This document shows, one piece after another, positions 53,804-63,542 of a stretch of 64,000 bases of DNA. The DNA is from Fructobacillus fructosus KCTC 3544 (GTDB lineage: Bacteria > Bacillota > Bacilli > Lactobacillales > Lactobacillaceae), in assembly GCF_001438695.1 (NCBI RefSeq), contig NZ_JQBH01000001.1:3248-67247 (forward strand), read 5' to 3'. The notes under the pieces were generated by a model. The model was not told the origin of the DNA and did not search any database. It saw nothing but the letters and a program-made list of their open reading frames with translations. How positions within the stretch are numbered: position 1 is the stretch's first letter; each line of letters opens with the position of its first letter. The position numbers were made by a program, and so were the translations under genes.

Positions 53804-54595
53804 TTAAGCTTTTACTTTACCAAAACGACGATCACGCTTCGTATACGCTGCCAGTGCGGCTTTGAAATCACCTTCAGCAAAATCAGGCCACAAAACATCG
53901 GTAAAATAGAACTCTGAATAGGCCGCCTGGAAAGGCAAGAAGTTCGAAAGACGTTCTTCACCAGACGTGCGGATGATTAAGTCGGGATTGGCTAAGTCGC
54001 CAAGAAAGGCCGTTGTTAATTCAGAAGCCAGGGTATCCGCATCAATTTGTTCGATGGCTAGCTCGCCATCAAGCATCCGCTGACCAAGTTTCTTCGCTGC
54101 GTCAACGATTTCTTGTTGACCACCATAGTTCAAGGCAAAGTTCAAAATCAGGCCATCGTTTTTCGCGGTATCCGCCTTTGCATCGAGCACGGCCTGCCTT
54201 GTAGCAGCAGGCAAATGGTCAATATCCCCGATTGTCTCCACCCGAACATTTTGTTCAAGCAATTCAGGCACAAAGGTATCGAAAAAAGTCACTGGTAACT
54301 TCATTAAAAACTTCACTTCGTCTTCTGGACGAGACCAGTTCTCTGTCGAAAAGGCATAAACGGTTAACACTTTCACGCCGGCTTGATTGGCCAATTTTGT
54401 GACTCGTTTAACCGTTTCCATCCCTTCCTTGTGTCCAGCAACACGAGGCAGATGGCGTTTCTTCGCCCAGCGGCCGTTTCCGTCCATAATGATGGCCAGG
54501 TGCTTTGGGACTTTATATTCACTAGCATCCAAGTAAGATGGCTGGCCATTTTGTTCGGATTTTTTTGGTGTAAAAAGTCCAGAAAAGATCGACAT
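53804..54595 (-). CDS. uppS: Undecaprenyl diphosphate synthase
   Basis: A 263-residue cis-prenyltransferase. IIMDGNGRWAKKR holds the catalytic Asp38; HKEGMETVKRVTKLA and TSGEERLSNFLPFQAAYSEFYF are family motifs. Makes the C55 carrier for peptidoglycan. ATG 54595 with AGGAGTG upstream is preferred over the longer frame. First gene of uppS-cdsA-rseP-proS. Confidence 0.97.
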   Translation of the reverse strand: MSIFSGLFTPKKSEQNGQPSYLDASEYKVPKHLAIIMDGNGRWAKKRHLPRVAGHKEGMETVKRVTKLANQAGVKVLTVYAFSTENWSRPEDEVKFLMKLPVTFFDTFVPELLEQNVRVETIGDIDHLPAATRQAVLDAKADTAKNDGLILNFALNYGGQQEIVDAAKKLGQRMLDGELAIEQIDADTLASELTTAFLGDLANPDLIIRTSGEERLSNFLPFQAAYSEFYFTDVLWPDFAEGDFKAALAAYTKRDRRFGKVKA

Positions 54596-54658
54596 AAAAG
54601 TCACTCCTATACATGAAAAAATACTCTTCATTAGTTTACCAGAATTAAAGAAGACAAA

Positions 54659-54686
54659 CAAAAAAACCGGTGAATTTTCACCGGCT
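54659..54686 (-). terminator. Terminator of glmS
   Basis: An 8-bp stem CCGGTGAA/TTCACCGG with a 2-nt centre, followed by a long T-run on the minus strand. Confidence 0.88.
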
Positions 54687-54730
54687 TTTATGCTGAACCT
54701 ATTAAGAATAAAAAGTCCTCTACAACAAGC

Positions 54731-56539
54731 TTATTGCACCGTCACAGACTTTGCTAGGTTACGAGGACGATCAACGTCCGAACCACGGTCCAACGTAGCA
54801 TAGTATGCAACTAGTTGGGCTGGAATAACGGCCAGAATAGGCATCAAAAGTTCGTTTACTTCTGGCAAAACAAAGGCATCCCCATCCTGTGCCAAGCTCT
54901 CGGATGCAAAGACAACGGTGTTGGCACCACGTGCAGCAACCTGTGCAACTTCACCACGAAGCAAACCAGCCGTCTTCTTTTGCGTCAGCAAAGCAAAGAC
55001 TGGCGTTCCCTCTTCAATCAAAGAAATGGTTCCGTGCTTCAACTCCCCAGCGGCAAACCCTTCCGTTTGAACATAGGAAATTTCCTTCAACTTCAAAGCG
55101 GCTTCTAGCGCAACAGCGGCGTCCAAGCCACGACCGATGTAGAAGGCCGATTGCTGATCCTTCAATGCGCTTTCAGCAATCTTTTTGAAGCTTTCCTTTT
55201 CATCCGTAATCGCTTGGATTTCAACGGCAACTTTAGCAAGTTCGGCCTTCAGATCAAAGCCGGGATTACCAAGTGCTGCCGCCAAAATGGCTTGAACTAA
55301 CACTTGAGCCGTATAAGCCTTCGTTGAAGCCACGGCGATTTCAGGGCCAGCTAAGACTGGCAGCGCAAAGTCAGCTTCGCGGGTCAAAGTAGAATTCATC
55401 ACGTTGGCCAAAGTCAAGGCTGGATACCCTTGCTTCTTAACGTTATCCAATACCTCACGTGAGTCGGCCGTTTCGCCAGACTGCGATAGGAAGATGAAAA
55501 ATGGCTTTTCAGACAACATTGGTTGGTCGTAAGCAAATTCAGAGGCAATGTGCACTTCCGTTGGAATTTTCGCCCACTGTTCGAAATAGCGCTTACCAAT
55601 CAAACCGGCATGGTAAGAAGTTCCAGCTGCCACAATATAAAGACGGTCAGCCTCTTGAATCGTGTCCGTCACGGCGCAAGGAATCCCCTGTAAATTGCCG
55701 TCTTCATCAAAGTAGTGACCAGCAATCTTACGAGCAACCACAGCTTGTTCGTCGATTTCCTTCAGCATGTAGTAAGGATAAGCACCCTTGTCAGTATCTT
55801 CAGGATCAATCTCTAGGATAAATGGCTTTCGCTCAACTTGCTTGCCAGAGACATCATAAATTGTCACTGAATCGGGACGAACAAGGGCCATGTCTCCATC
55901 CCGCAACTCAATAAATTCCTTCGTCAAATCAACCATTGCAGCCGCATCCGACGTCACGGCGTTCCCGTGATCCGAAATACCAACCAGCAATGGTGACTTC
56001 TTTTTAGCCACGTATAAAGTCTCAGGATCTTGTTGATCCACAAGAAGAAAGCCGTAAGCGGAATTACCATCTAGCAATGAAATCATCTTCCGGAAAGCTT
56101 CAGCCGTGGTCAATCCGTCCTTTGAAAACTTATCTACTAATTGAACAGCCACTTCGGTATCCGTTTCGGATACCAAGTGAACACCCTGCAAATAAGTTTC
56201 CGTCAATTCTTTATAGTTTTCAATGACACCGTTGTGAACCAAGAAGAAACGGTTATCCTCAGATTTTTGAGGGTGCGCATTTTCAACCGTCACGTTACCG
56301 TGCGTGGCCCAACGAGTATGCGCAATTCCCGCCGTTGCCTGAAAGCCTTTGGTTTCAGCAATGGCTTTTTCAGCTAGCTTGGACACCCGGCCCTTTTCTT
56401 TGATCAAGGCATCCTGCCCAGAAGGATTAGCCAAGTAGACGCCGGCTGAATCATAGCCACGGTACTCTAACTTCTGTAATCCTTGCAAGAGGTAAGGTAG
56501 TGCATCCCCGACCCCAGTAACACCAACAATTCCACACAT
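54731..56539 (-). CDS. glmS: Glutamine--fructose-6-phosphate aminotransferase
   Basis: A 602-residue enzyme making glucosamine-6-phosphate. N-terminal glutaminase with Cys2 nucleophile (MCGIVGVTG), HTRWATHG and EN-RFFLVHNGVIEN; two SIS sugar-isomerase domains (AAGTSYHAG, FLSQSGETADS) and the DRPRNLAKSVTV end. First step of amino-sugar supply for cell wall. No glmS ribozyme was recognised in the leader. Confidence 0.98.
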   Translation of the reverse strand: MCGIVGVTGVGDALPYLLQGLQKLEYRGYDSAGVYLANPSGQDALIKEKGRVSKLAEKAIAETKGFQATAGIAHTRWATHGNVTVENAHPQKSEDNRFFLVHNGVIENYKELTETYLQGVHLVSETDTEVAVQLVDKFSKDGLTTAEAFRKMISLLDGNSAYGFLLVDQQDPETLYVAKKKSPLLVGISDHGNAVTSDAAAMVDLTKEFIELRDGDMALVRPDSVTIYDVSGKQVERKPFILEIDPEDTDKGAYPYYMLKEIDEQAVVARKIAGHYFDEDGNLQGIPCAVTDTIQEADRLYIVAAGTSYHAGLIGKRYFEQWAKIPTEVHIASEFAYDQPMLSEKPFFIFLSQSGETADSREVLDNVKKQGYPALTLANVMNSTLTREADFALPVLAGPEIAVASTKAYTAQVLVQAILAAALGNPGFDLKAELAKVAVEIQAITDEKESFKKIAESALKDQQSAFYIGRGLDAAVALEAALKLKEISYVQTEGFAAGELKHGTISLIEEGTPVFALLTQKKTAGLLRGEVAQVAARGANTVVFASESLAQDGDAFVLPEVNELLMPILAVIPAQLVAYYATLDRGSDVDRPRNLAKSVTVQ

Positions 56540-56598
56540 GGTTTGAATCTCACTTTCATATCAATTGGTTTAATTAATTTAAATTTATTACAGCCCTT

Positions 56599-56626
56599 AT
56601 TCTATCAAGGTCACACGGGAAGTAAA
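56599..56626 (-). promoter_or_regulatory. Candidate promoter of glmS
   Basis: On the minus strand TTTACT, 16 bp, TAGAAT, about 60 bp before the ATG. Confidence 0.5.
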
Positions 56627-56727
56627 AGGAAAATTTGCTGATTGGTATAGACATCAACACCCCATGGTAGCCAAAACAGCCAAAAGGCATAAAAATGAAA
56701 TAAAAACCGAATAATGAAGGCAAAATA

Positions 56728-56736
56728 TGCTAAAAT
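56728..56736 (+). promoter_or_regulatory. Candidate extended -10 of the ade operon
   Basis: TGCTAAAAT, extended -10 form, 33 bp before the ade ATG; no clear -35. Confidence 0.45.
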
Positions 56737-56769
56737 AAATAAAATTTACCGATTAAAAAGGAGCATTTC

Positions 56770-58428
56770 ATGTCAATCCCTGTCGATTATTGTCTACATT
56801 CCGGATACGTTTTAAACGTTTTTACTCAGGAGTTCGAAGAGAAGACCATTTGGATTAAAGAGGACCGCGTGGTTTTCGTCGGTCCCTCAGAACAATACGT
56901 TGCAAAAGATAAGATTGACTGTTCAGGACGCTACCTAGTACCGGGTCTCATCGATGCCCATCTCCATATTGAATCATCACTATTAACACCATCCGAATTT
57001 GGTCGACTTTCATTAAAGCAAGGCGTCACGCGCATTTTCGCCGATCCCCATGAAATTGCTTCCGTTGCTGGTGTTTCAGGCATCCAATACATGCTCGATT
57101 CAGCAAAGAAAACCCCGTTGCATATTCACTATATGCTACCGTCATCAGTACCTGCTACAAACTTCGAACACGCCGGTGCGACTTTGGATGCCGAAGCATT
57201 AAAACCCTTCTACCAACACCAGGAAGTGGCTGGTTTGGCTGAGGTGATGGATTATCCTGCGGTTGCAAATCATGACGAAGACATGCTCCAAAAAATCAGT
57301 GATGCGCAAAAGGCTGGGAAACACGTCGACGGTCACGGGGCTGGTCTTGGTCCTGCTGAATTAGCCGTTTACCGCGCCTATGGCATTGATACCGATCACG
57401 AAGCAACCTCGGTTGAAGAAGCGCTAGACCGTATTTCTGCTGGAATGAACATCTTCATTCGAGAAGGTACCGTGGAACGGGATGAAAGCGCACTCTTACC
57501 CGCCGTCAATGCAGCCAACCAAAACCACTTCTCCTTCGCAACAGATGACAAGTCCGCAAAAGACATTCAAGAGGAAGGGTCCATTAACTTTAACGTTGCC
57601 TTAGCCATCCAAGAAGGCTTGCAGCCAGAGTTAGCCTATACAATGGCTTCGTTGAATGCAGCCAAGGCACACCATCTCCAAAACGTTGGGGCCATTGCGC
57701 CCGGTTTTGTCGCCGATCTACTGATTCTAGATAATCCCGAACAGGTTTCAGTCGTCAAAACCATGGTGAGTGGTCAGTTCTTTGAGGACAAAAAAGAAGA
57801 GGTCCTTTGGCTCCCTGGGCAACAAATTAACCTTAGCTTTAGCGAAGGTGATTTATCATTACCATTAGATGCTAACAAGCCCGCCCACGTCATTGAAATT
57901 GAACCGCACCACATCACCACAAAACACAGCATCGAACAAGTGCCAGTTGATGAAAACGGCCAGTTTGCACCAAACGAAGAATTTGCCAAAATCGCAGTAG
58001 TCGAGCGTTACCACGACTTAGGTCATGGCGTTGGTATCATCAAAGGGCTGCACCTAAAACAAGGCGCCATTGCCTCAACAATTGCCCACGACTCCCATAA
58101 CGTCATTGTAGCCGGCCAAAACGACCAAGACATGGCGCTCGCTGTTCAGACACTGAAGAAGGTTGGAGGCGGACAAGTGGTCGTTGACAACGGCCTCGTC
58201 ACCATTCTGCCTCTGGCAATTGGTGGCTTAATGTCGGACAAATCCTATGAAGAGCTCATCTCAGAACAAAATCTTTTAAATACTGCCTTTTCAAAAATTT
58301 CGGATTTGGCTTTTGATCCCTTCTTGACGCTCTCATTCATGGCACTCCCTGTCATACCGAGTCTAAAAATAACCGATCAAGGTCTCTTCGATGTTGAGAA
58401 ATTTGAATTTATTCATATTCAGGATTAG
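56770..58428 (+). CDS. ade: Adenine deaminase
   Basis: A 552-residue amidohydrolase converting adenine to hypoxanthine. LVPGLIDAHLHIESSLLTPSEFGRL carries the metal HxH; FADPHEIASVAG, HVDGHGAGL, and FATDDKSAKDI are typical of the bacterial AdeC family, as is the C-terminal domain with AHDSHNVIVAG. AAAAGGAG precedes the ATG. Feeds purine salvage together with the purine permease elsewhere in the window. Followed by an unknown gene 9 nt downstream. Confidence 0.96.
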   Translation: MSIPVDYCLHSGYVLNVFTQEFEEKTIWIKEDRVVFVGPSEQYVAKDKIDCSGRYLVPGLIDAHLHIESSLLTPSEFGRLSLKQGVTRIFADPHEIASVAGVSGIQYMLDSAKKTPLHIHYMLPSSVPATNFEHAGATLDAEALKPFYQHQEVAGLAEVMDYPAVANHDEDMLQKISDAQKAGKHVDGHGAGLGPAELAVYRAYGIDTDHEATSVEEALDRISAGMNIFIREGTVERDESALLPAVNAANQNHFSFATDDKSAKDIQEEGSINFNVALAIQEGLQPELAYTMASLNAAKAHHLQNVGAIAPGFVADLLILDNPEQVSVVKTMVSGQFFEDKKEEVLWLPGQQINLSFSEGDLSLPLDANKPAHVIEIEPHHITTKHSIEQVPVDENGQFAPNEEFAKIAVVERYHDLGHGVGIIKGLHLKQGAIASTIAHDSHNVIVAGQNDQDMALAVQTLKKVGGGQVVVDNGLVTILPLAIGGLMSDKSYEELISEQNLLNTAFSKISDLAFDPFLTLSFMALPVIPSLKITDQGLFDVEKFEFIHIQD

Positions 58429-58437
58429 GAGACAAAA

Positions 58438-58941
58438 ATGCAAGCAATTAATATTCCAGCAAATGAATTAATCAAAGTACTCGTTGGTCAAGACGTCAGC
58501 GTTGATCAAACTATCCAAGGCAGCTTTCTATTAGTCGCCGAAGAAAACCATGACGAGGGTCTACCTTCAGCAATGGCGGCAGCCGTAGCCGATATTGCCC
58601 TTGGTCATGTTCAACTGCAAAAACTTGTTCACCCCCTACGGGTCGCAGTCAATCAACCAATCTGGACACCCTACCAGTTTGATGAATCCTTTCTCACGGC
58701 TGAACCCCATAACTGGTTTGGTCCGGAAGCCATTGTTTTAGAAAAGCGATTTGAGGACTTTACTAAGTCCTACAAAGGGCCACGTGATGCCAACGGTCGC
58801 ATTCCAAGCAACCAGGTTCCAGACGAAATCGCCAAGCCACTGCTCATTGAAGACGCTTACTGGGCCGCCTATGCCAACTTTGTGAACGACCCTAACGAGC
58901 AGTTCAAAAAGCAATTACGCCCAATTTTTTCAAATCAGTAA
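58438..58941 (+). CDS. Unknown protein in operon with adenine deaminase
   Basis: 167 residues, acidic, no signal peptide or membrane segment. Contains SFLLVAEENHDEGLPSAMAAAVADIALGH, QPIWTPYQFDESF and EDAYWAAYANFVNDPN. I recognise no family. It starts 9 nt after ade with GGAG before the ATG and is followed by a terminator, so it is the second gene of a two-gene unit; a link to purine metabolism is inferred from that alone. Confidence 0.8.
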   Translation: MQAINIPANELIKVLVGQDVSVDQTIQGSFLLVAEENHDEGLPSAMAAAVADIALGHVQLQKLVHPLRVAVNQPIWTPYQFDESFLTAEPHNWFGPEAIVLEKRFEDFTKSYKGPRDANGRIPSNQVPDEIAKPLLIEDAYWAAYANFVNDPNEQFKKQLRPIFSNQ

Positions 58942-58946
58942 TACTA

Positions 58947-58982
58947 AAAAACCTCCTTGCTATACAGCAAGGAGGCTTTTAT
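58947..58982. terminator. Bidirectional terminator between ade operon and ftsK
   Basis: CCTCCTTGC/GCAAGGAGG with a 6-nt loop; T-run on the plus side and TTTTTTAG on the minus side. Confidence 0.9.
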
Positions 58983-58986
58983 ATCA

Positions 58987-61398
58987 CTATTCAGTTTTTT
59001 TCGCCACGTTGACTTGTCGTGGCCTTGCCCCGTCTGCTGGTCCGATGTAACCAGCATTTTCAAGGTCATCAATCAATCGAGCAGCTCGATTATAACCAAT
59101 CCGGAAACGTCGTTGCAGAAGCGAAGTCGAGGCCTTTTGTTGGTCGATGACAAACTCCAACGCTTCGTCAAAGAGCTCATCATCTGAATTACCAGCAACG
59201 CCTGCTTCGTCTTGCGCAATTTCTTCATCCGTCACCGTCATCTTATCATCATAAGCGACCGTTTGTTCGTCCTTAACAAAGTCGACAACTGCCGTCACGT
59301 CAGCGTTAGATATGAAAGCCCCCTGCAAACGCTTATGCGCCTTTCCAGGTGGTGCAAAAATCATGTCACCCCGACCGAGCAATTTTTCAGCACCGTTCGT
59401 GTCCAAAATCGTTCGAGAGTCAATACCGGAGGCCGTCCGAAAGGCAATTCGACCCGGTATATTGGACTTGATTGTTCCGTTAATGACTTTCACATCCGGA
59501 CGCTGGGTAGCCAAAATCATGTGAATCCCGGCAGCACGGGCCTTCGCTCCAAGACGGGCAATGGAAACTTCAATTTCAGAACCCACCGTTGCCATCAAAT
59601 CAGCAAACTCATCAACTACGGCCACAATGTAAGGTAATTTGGTCATCAAGGCGTTTCCCGTTTCCTTAGCATGGGCATTGTTTTCTTCAACCGCCGCGTT
59701 GTATTCACCAACGTTACGCTTGCCAAACTGAGCGAGCAAGTCATAGCGGTTTTCCATCTCCTCGACCAATTTATTCAGAGATTTAGCAGCTTTTTTAGGG
59801 TCTGACACAACTGGCGTCAGCAAGTGAGGGATGCCGTTATAAATGGAAAGCTCCACCACCTTCGGATCAACCATCATGAGCTTCACTTCCGATGGCTTGG
59901 CCTTTAACAAAAGCGAAACAATGATGCCGTTTAATCCAACCGACTTACCAGAACCCGTCGAACCGGCAATCAATAAGTGAGGCATCGCGGCAAGGTCAAC
60001 GGAGACAATCTTGCCTGACACGTCACGACCGAGGGGCACGGTTAGTAGCCCCTCATTTAAGGTGTTTGATTGCTCAATCATATCTCGAAAGCCAACGACA
60101 GCCTGCGTATCGTTTGGCACTTCAATTCCAACATAGGGTTTTCCAGGAATTGGTGCTTCAATTCGAATGGATTTCGCAGCTAGAGCAAGTGCTAAATCAT
60201 CAGCCAAATTCGCAATTCGGTTTACTTTAACCCCCTGCCCCGGCTTCAATTCATATTGGGTCACAGTTGGTCCCAATGAAACGGAGGAAACCGTGGCCTC
60301 CACCCCGAATGACTTTAATGTATCGTGAACCAAGCGAGATTTAGCGTTCAAGCTCTTCGCTTCCTTCGTTTGGTCCGTTGCCTTTGTTTTTGTCAACAGA
60401 GAAGTCGATGGCAACTGGTAATCGTCATCGGATAGGTTTGCTTGTTCGCTATCAAAACCACTAGCCGTTTTCTGGTCACTTGTTTCATTAGAGGGTTTGG
60501 AAGCATTCACATTCGGCAGCACGTGCTCAATCCCGTGCGTTCCATCCACGACTGGCTCTTCGTTACCCACGTCTGGTTGCTGCCAATTAATTTGCGGCTC
60601 TTCCAATTTTGTTTCTTCCGGCTCGGTCGTTTTCGGTTCATCCTCCACAACCGGCGCAAAAGGATCTTCTACCATGGATTTTGGTTCCGTCTTCGCTCCA
60701 CCAAAAGGATCATCGCCAAAATCAGTTAGATCCTGTCGCTCTTTTTTGGTCAACAGCGCCCGCTGATCACGACGAGCTTCCTGCTTTTCCCGAATTTCAA
60801 CGGCCTTTTCTTGCGCCTTTTGAACTGACTTTTGAGCCATATCACGAGCGGGCAATTTAAAAGTCACAATCAACCCAGCAACGAGGAGAACAACGATAAT
60901 GATGATGGTCCCAACGTTTGACAGAAAGGTGCTGGTAAGCTGGTAAAAGGCGGCCCCGATGATTCCCGATCCAACAGGGGTGTGAGCAGTCTGGTTCGTC
61001 AATTCCTGTCCAATGATTCGCGTCACCTGCGACAGCGGACTACCATCGGGCAAATCCGCGCCGGTATTAAAAAGCAAGGCCGACAGTAACAAAGCAGCTA
61101 AATAAAGCATGCCACCACCAGCATAAACGCGACCTGGAACAGGTAAGACTTTGTCCATCACCAAGTAATAGCCAGCATACAGCATAACCACCGCCAACGT
61201 CACTTGATAAAGATTACCAATGAAGAACCGGACAAAGTCAGCTAAATAAACGCCAAACAAACCAATCTGGAAAATGGCAAAAACGGATAGAATCAGAATC
61301 GTCACTAAAGCAATGACCTGACTGGCTGCACCAGAACGGGTCATTTTTTGATTCTTTTTCTTATTTTTTTGCCCTCTTTTTTTAGCCTGCTTCGCCAT
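58987..61398 (-). CDS. ftsK: DNA translocase FtsK/SpoIIIE
   Basis: An 803-residue septal DNA pump. Basic N-terminus, four membrane helices (about 27-185), an acidic Pro/Glu-rich linker (220-340), the motor with Walker A GSTGSGKSVG and Walker B-like YIVAVVDEFADLM, and a C-terminal gamma winged helix (ALEFVIDQQKASTSLLQRRFRIGYNRAARLID) that reads chromosome polarity motifs. ATG 61398 after GAGGAG; a GTG immediately before is less likely. Confidence 0.96.
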   Translation of the reverse strand: MAKQAKKRGQKNKKKNQKMTRSGAASQVIALVTILILSVFAIFQIGLFGVYLADFVRFFIGNLYQVTLAVVMLYAGYYLVMDKVLPVPGRVYAGGGMLYLAALLLSALLFNTGADLPDGSPLSQVTRIIGQELTNQTAHTPVGSGIIGAAFYQLTSTFLSNVGTIIIIVVLLVAGLIVTFKLPARDMAQKSVQKAQEKAVEIREKQEARRDQRALLTKKERQDLTDFGDDPFGGAKTEPKSMVEDPFAPVVEDEPKTTEPEETKLEEPQINWQQPDVGNEEPVVDGTHGIEHVLPNVNASKPSNETSDQKTASGFDSEQANLSDDDYQLPSTSLLTKTKATDQTKEAKSLNAKSRLVHDTLKSFGVEATVSSVSLGPTVTQYELKPGQGVKVNRIANLADDLALALAAKSIRIEAPIPGKPYVGIEVPNDTQAVVGFRDMIEQSNTLNEGLLTVPLGRDVSGKIVSVDLAAMPHLLIAGSTGSGKSVGLNGIIVSLLLKAKPSEVKLMMVDPKVVELSIYNGIPHLLTPVVSDPKKAAKSLNKLVEEMENRYDLLAQFGKRNVGEYNAAVEENNAHAKETGNALMTKLPYIVAVVDEFADLMATVGSEIEVSIARLGAKARAAGIHMILATQRPDVKVINGTIKSNIPGRIAFRTASGIDSRTILDTNGAEKLLGRGDMIFAPPGKAHKRLQGAFISNADVTAVVDFVKDEQTVAYDDKMTVTDEEIAQDEAGVAGNSDDELFDEALEFVIDQQKASTSLLQRRFRIGYNRAARLIDDLENAGYIGPADGARPRQVNVAKKTE

Positions 61399-61521
61399 CA
61401 CAAACTCCTCTTAAACGCAGGTTCAGACACCCGCAAAGTCAAAATTATTACGTTACCTATCTTAGCACATGCCAAAAGAAGGCTCTACCCTCTCTCAATA
61501 AGCAAGATAAGTAGATTACAA

Positions 61522-61563
61522 ACAAAAAAGGCTTCACATCAACAAATGATGTGAAACCTTTTT
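61522..61563 (-). terminator. Terminator of tRNA-Glu
   Basis: AAAGGTTTCACATCA paired with TGATGTGAAGCCTTT (one G-U), T-run on the minus strand. Confidence 0.88.
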
Positions 61564-61565
61564 AG

Positions 61566-61637
61566 TAGCCCGTGAGAGAATCGAACTCTCGATTCCGCCG
61601 TGAAAGGGCAGCGTCTTAGCCACTTGACCAACGGGCC
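61566..61637 (-). tRNA. tRNA-Glu(UUC)
   Basis: 72 nt: acceptor GGCCCGT/ACGGGCT with the G1-U72 wobble, anticodon loop CTTTCAC (anticodon TTC), T loop TTCGAAT, discriminator A. CCA not encoded. Stands alone. Confidence 0.97.
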
Positions 61638-61679
61638 ATGGTCAGTTGTTGTTCAACATTTCTATCAAACAACTATGTT

Positions 61680-61708
61680 AGTATAGCAAGGAATTCTGAC
61701 CAAGGCAA
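61680..61708 (-). promoter_or_regulatory. Promoter of tRNA-Glu
   Basis: On the minus strand TTGCCT, 17 bp, TATACT, 42 bp before the tRNA. Confidence 0.65.
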
Positions 61709-61769
61709 GACTTTTCTGATTATTTTTTTATTTTTTTGCCATTACTTGCTTTGCACGACAACTTGTAGC

Positions 61770-62288
61770 TTACTTCAACTTATCCTGTTCATAGGTGTGA
61801 ATCTTATCGAGCTCAGCAAAGTCTTGTTGTCGCAAAGCCTCAAAAATCACGATAGCAACAGTATTCGACAAGTTTAAGGAGCGGATGTTTTGATCGTTTT
61901 GCGGAATCCGGATGGCCTTTTCTGGATTTTGACGCATAAAGACTTCAGGCAAACCCGTTGTTTCCTTACCGAATAGGAAGTAATTGTCCCCTTTACCCTC
62001 CTGTTCACGGTAGTCAGGGTCCGTATAATCCTGGTTAGCAAACTTCGACACCAAGTAGAGGGAGTCGTTGTCACCAAGTGTTTCCAAAAAATCCGGTAAC
62101 GATGGATGCGTCACTAACTGGACGTGGTCCCAATAATCCAAACCAGCACGCTTCACGGCCTTATCCGAAATATCAAAACCAAGTGGCTCGATTAAATGTA
62201 GAACGGCGTTTGTACCAGCGGCTGTTCGGGCAATATTACCCGTGTTAGCAGGCATAACCGGTTCAAATAATACAATATGATTGGTCAT
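61770..62288 (-). CDS. trmL: tRNA (cytidine/uridine-34-2'-O)-methyltransferase TrmL
   Basis: A 172-residue SPOUT methyltransferase modifying the wobble base of tRNA-Leu. NTGNIARTAAGTNAVLHLIEPLGF, YFLFGKETTGLPEVF and RIPQNDQNIRSLNLSNTVAIVIFEALRQ form the knotted SAM site. Single-domain form of usual length. Own transcript. Confidence 0.96.
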   Translation of the reverse strand: MTNHIVLFEPVMPANTGNIARTAAGTNAVLHLIEPLGFDISDKAVKRAGLDYWDHVQLVTHPSLPDFLETLGDNDSLYLVSKFANQDYTDPDYREQEGKGDNYFLFGKETTGLPEVFMRQNPEKAIRIPQNDQNIRSLNLSNTVAIVIFEALRQQDFAELDKIHTYEQDKLK

Positions 62289-62416
62289 TTATCTTATCCT
62301 TTTTCTTGTAAAATCAACTCCCCTATTTTAGCACAGATTGCCAGTCCACCATCAGGACTGACTTTTCCATGTTATAATGACAAGGATATTAAAAAAGCAA
62401 AGGAGTGTTTCTGAAC

Positions 62417-63448
62417 ATGTCTGTTCACCACGTACTTTTTGGTACTTATACTAAGAAAACTTCAAAGGGTGTCTATGAAGCCGCCTTTGATTCTGAAACG
62501 GGTCAGTTAAGCAATGCAAAACTGGTCTATGAAGCAACTAACCCTACCTATTTAGCCTTGTCAAAGGCTAACCGGGCCTATATCGTTGACAAGCGTGGCG
62601 ATTTAGGTGGCGTTGCCGCAACCGATAACAGCAAACGTCCAATGGCTGAAATTGGCGCCAACATGACGGAAGGGTCAACCCCTGCTTACATCGGTGTTGA
62701 TGAGAATCGTCAACTCGTCTTTGCCGGCTACTACCACCGTGGTACCGTTGAATCCTACAAGATTCTTGACAATGGTTCACTGGAGATTCGCGATACCTGG
62801 AAAAACGAAGGCTCCGGCCCACGTCCTGAACAACAATCATCACACGTTCACTTTGCCAACCTCACCCCCGACAACCGCTTAGTTGTTGTCGACCTTGGGA
62901 CTGATGAAGTCATTACCTTTGACGTTACAGAGGATGGTCAGCTCAACGAAGCCGCTCGTTTCGAGACGACTGCCGGATTCGGCCCTCGCCACATCCGCTT
63001 CTCAAAGGATGGTGAATACGCCTACCTACTCGGCGAACTTTCCTCGCTGTTGTCCGTTCTCAAGTACAATGCAGAAGACGGATCCTTTGACCACCTAATG
63101 ACAGCCTCAACCATTCCAAGTGACTGGGATGACCACAATGGTGCTGCCGCCATTCGTATCTCAAAGGATGGTCGCTTCATTTACACATCAAACCGAGGAC
63201 ACGACACTATTGCCGTCTTTAAAACCTCAAACCTTGGCGCCGAAATTGAATTAATTCAAAACATTTCGATTGAAGGATCTTTCCCACGGGACATGGCTTT
63301 TGACCCAGAAGAAAAACACCTTGTCGTTGCAAACCAAAACACGGATAACGTTTCTGTTTTTGCTCGCGATGCCGAAAGTGGCGAACTTTCTCTTGTTCAA
63401 AAGGACTTTGTCATTCCAGAAGGCGTTCGTGTCGCCTTTGAAGATTAA
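62417..63448 (+). CDS. pgl: 6-phosphogluconolactonase, beta-propeller type
   Basis: A 343-residue seven-bladed propeller of the YbhE/lactonase family, hydrolysing 6-phosphogluconolactone in the oxidative pentose-phosphate (phosphoketolase) route. FGTYTKKTSKGVYEAAFD, GPRPEQQSSHVHFANLTPD and FGPRHIRFSKDGEYAYLLGEL are typical. ATG 62417 gives the family N-terminus; AAAGGAG lies 12 nt before it, a slightly long gap. Fits heterofermentative sugar use. Confidence 0.93.
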   Translation: MSVHHVLFGTYTKKTSKGVYEAAFDSETGQLSNAKLVYEATNPTYLALSKANRAYIVDKRGDLGGVAATDNSKRPMAEIGANMTEGSTPAYIGVDENRQLVFAGYYHRGTVESYKILDNGSLEIRDTWKNEGSGPRPEQQSSHVHFANLTPDNRLVVVDLGTDEVITFDVTEDGQLNEAARFETTAGFGPRHIRFSKDGEYAYLLGELSSLLSVLKYNAEDGSFDHLMTASTIPSDWDDHNGAAAIRISKDGRFIYTSNRGHDTIAVFKTSNLGAEIELIQNISIEGSFPRDMAFDPEEKHLVVANQNTDNVSVFARDAESGELSLVQKDFVIPEGVRVAFED

Positions 63449-63451
63449 GCC

Positions 63452-63481
63452 AAAAAGACCAGTTATGCTGGTCTTTTTTTT
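63452..63481 (+). terminator. Terminator of pgl
   Basis: AAAAGACCAG/CTGGTCTTTT with a 5-nt loop and T8. Confidence 0.92.
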
Positions 63482-63493
63482 GACTTTATTAAT

Positions 63494-63535
63494 AAAAAAG
63501 CCTTACAACAGACAAACTGTTGTAAGGGTTTTTAT
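63494..63535 (-). terminator. Terminator of the ABC permease gene
   Basis: CCTTACAACA/TGTTGTAAGG with a 7-nt loop and T-rich end on the minus strand. Confidence 0.88.
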
Positions 63536-63542
63536 ACAATAA

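Noticed and set aside
56540-56769. Possible glmS ribozyme in the glmS leader
   Set aside because: The conserved ribozyme core was not found and the leader is only about 50 nt of AT-rich sequence.
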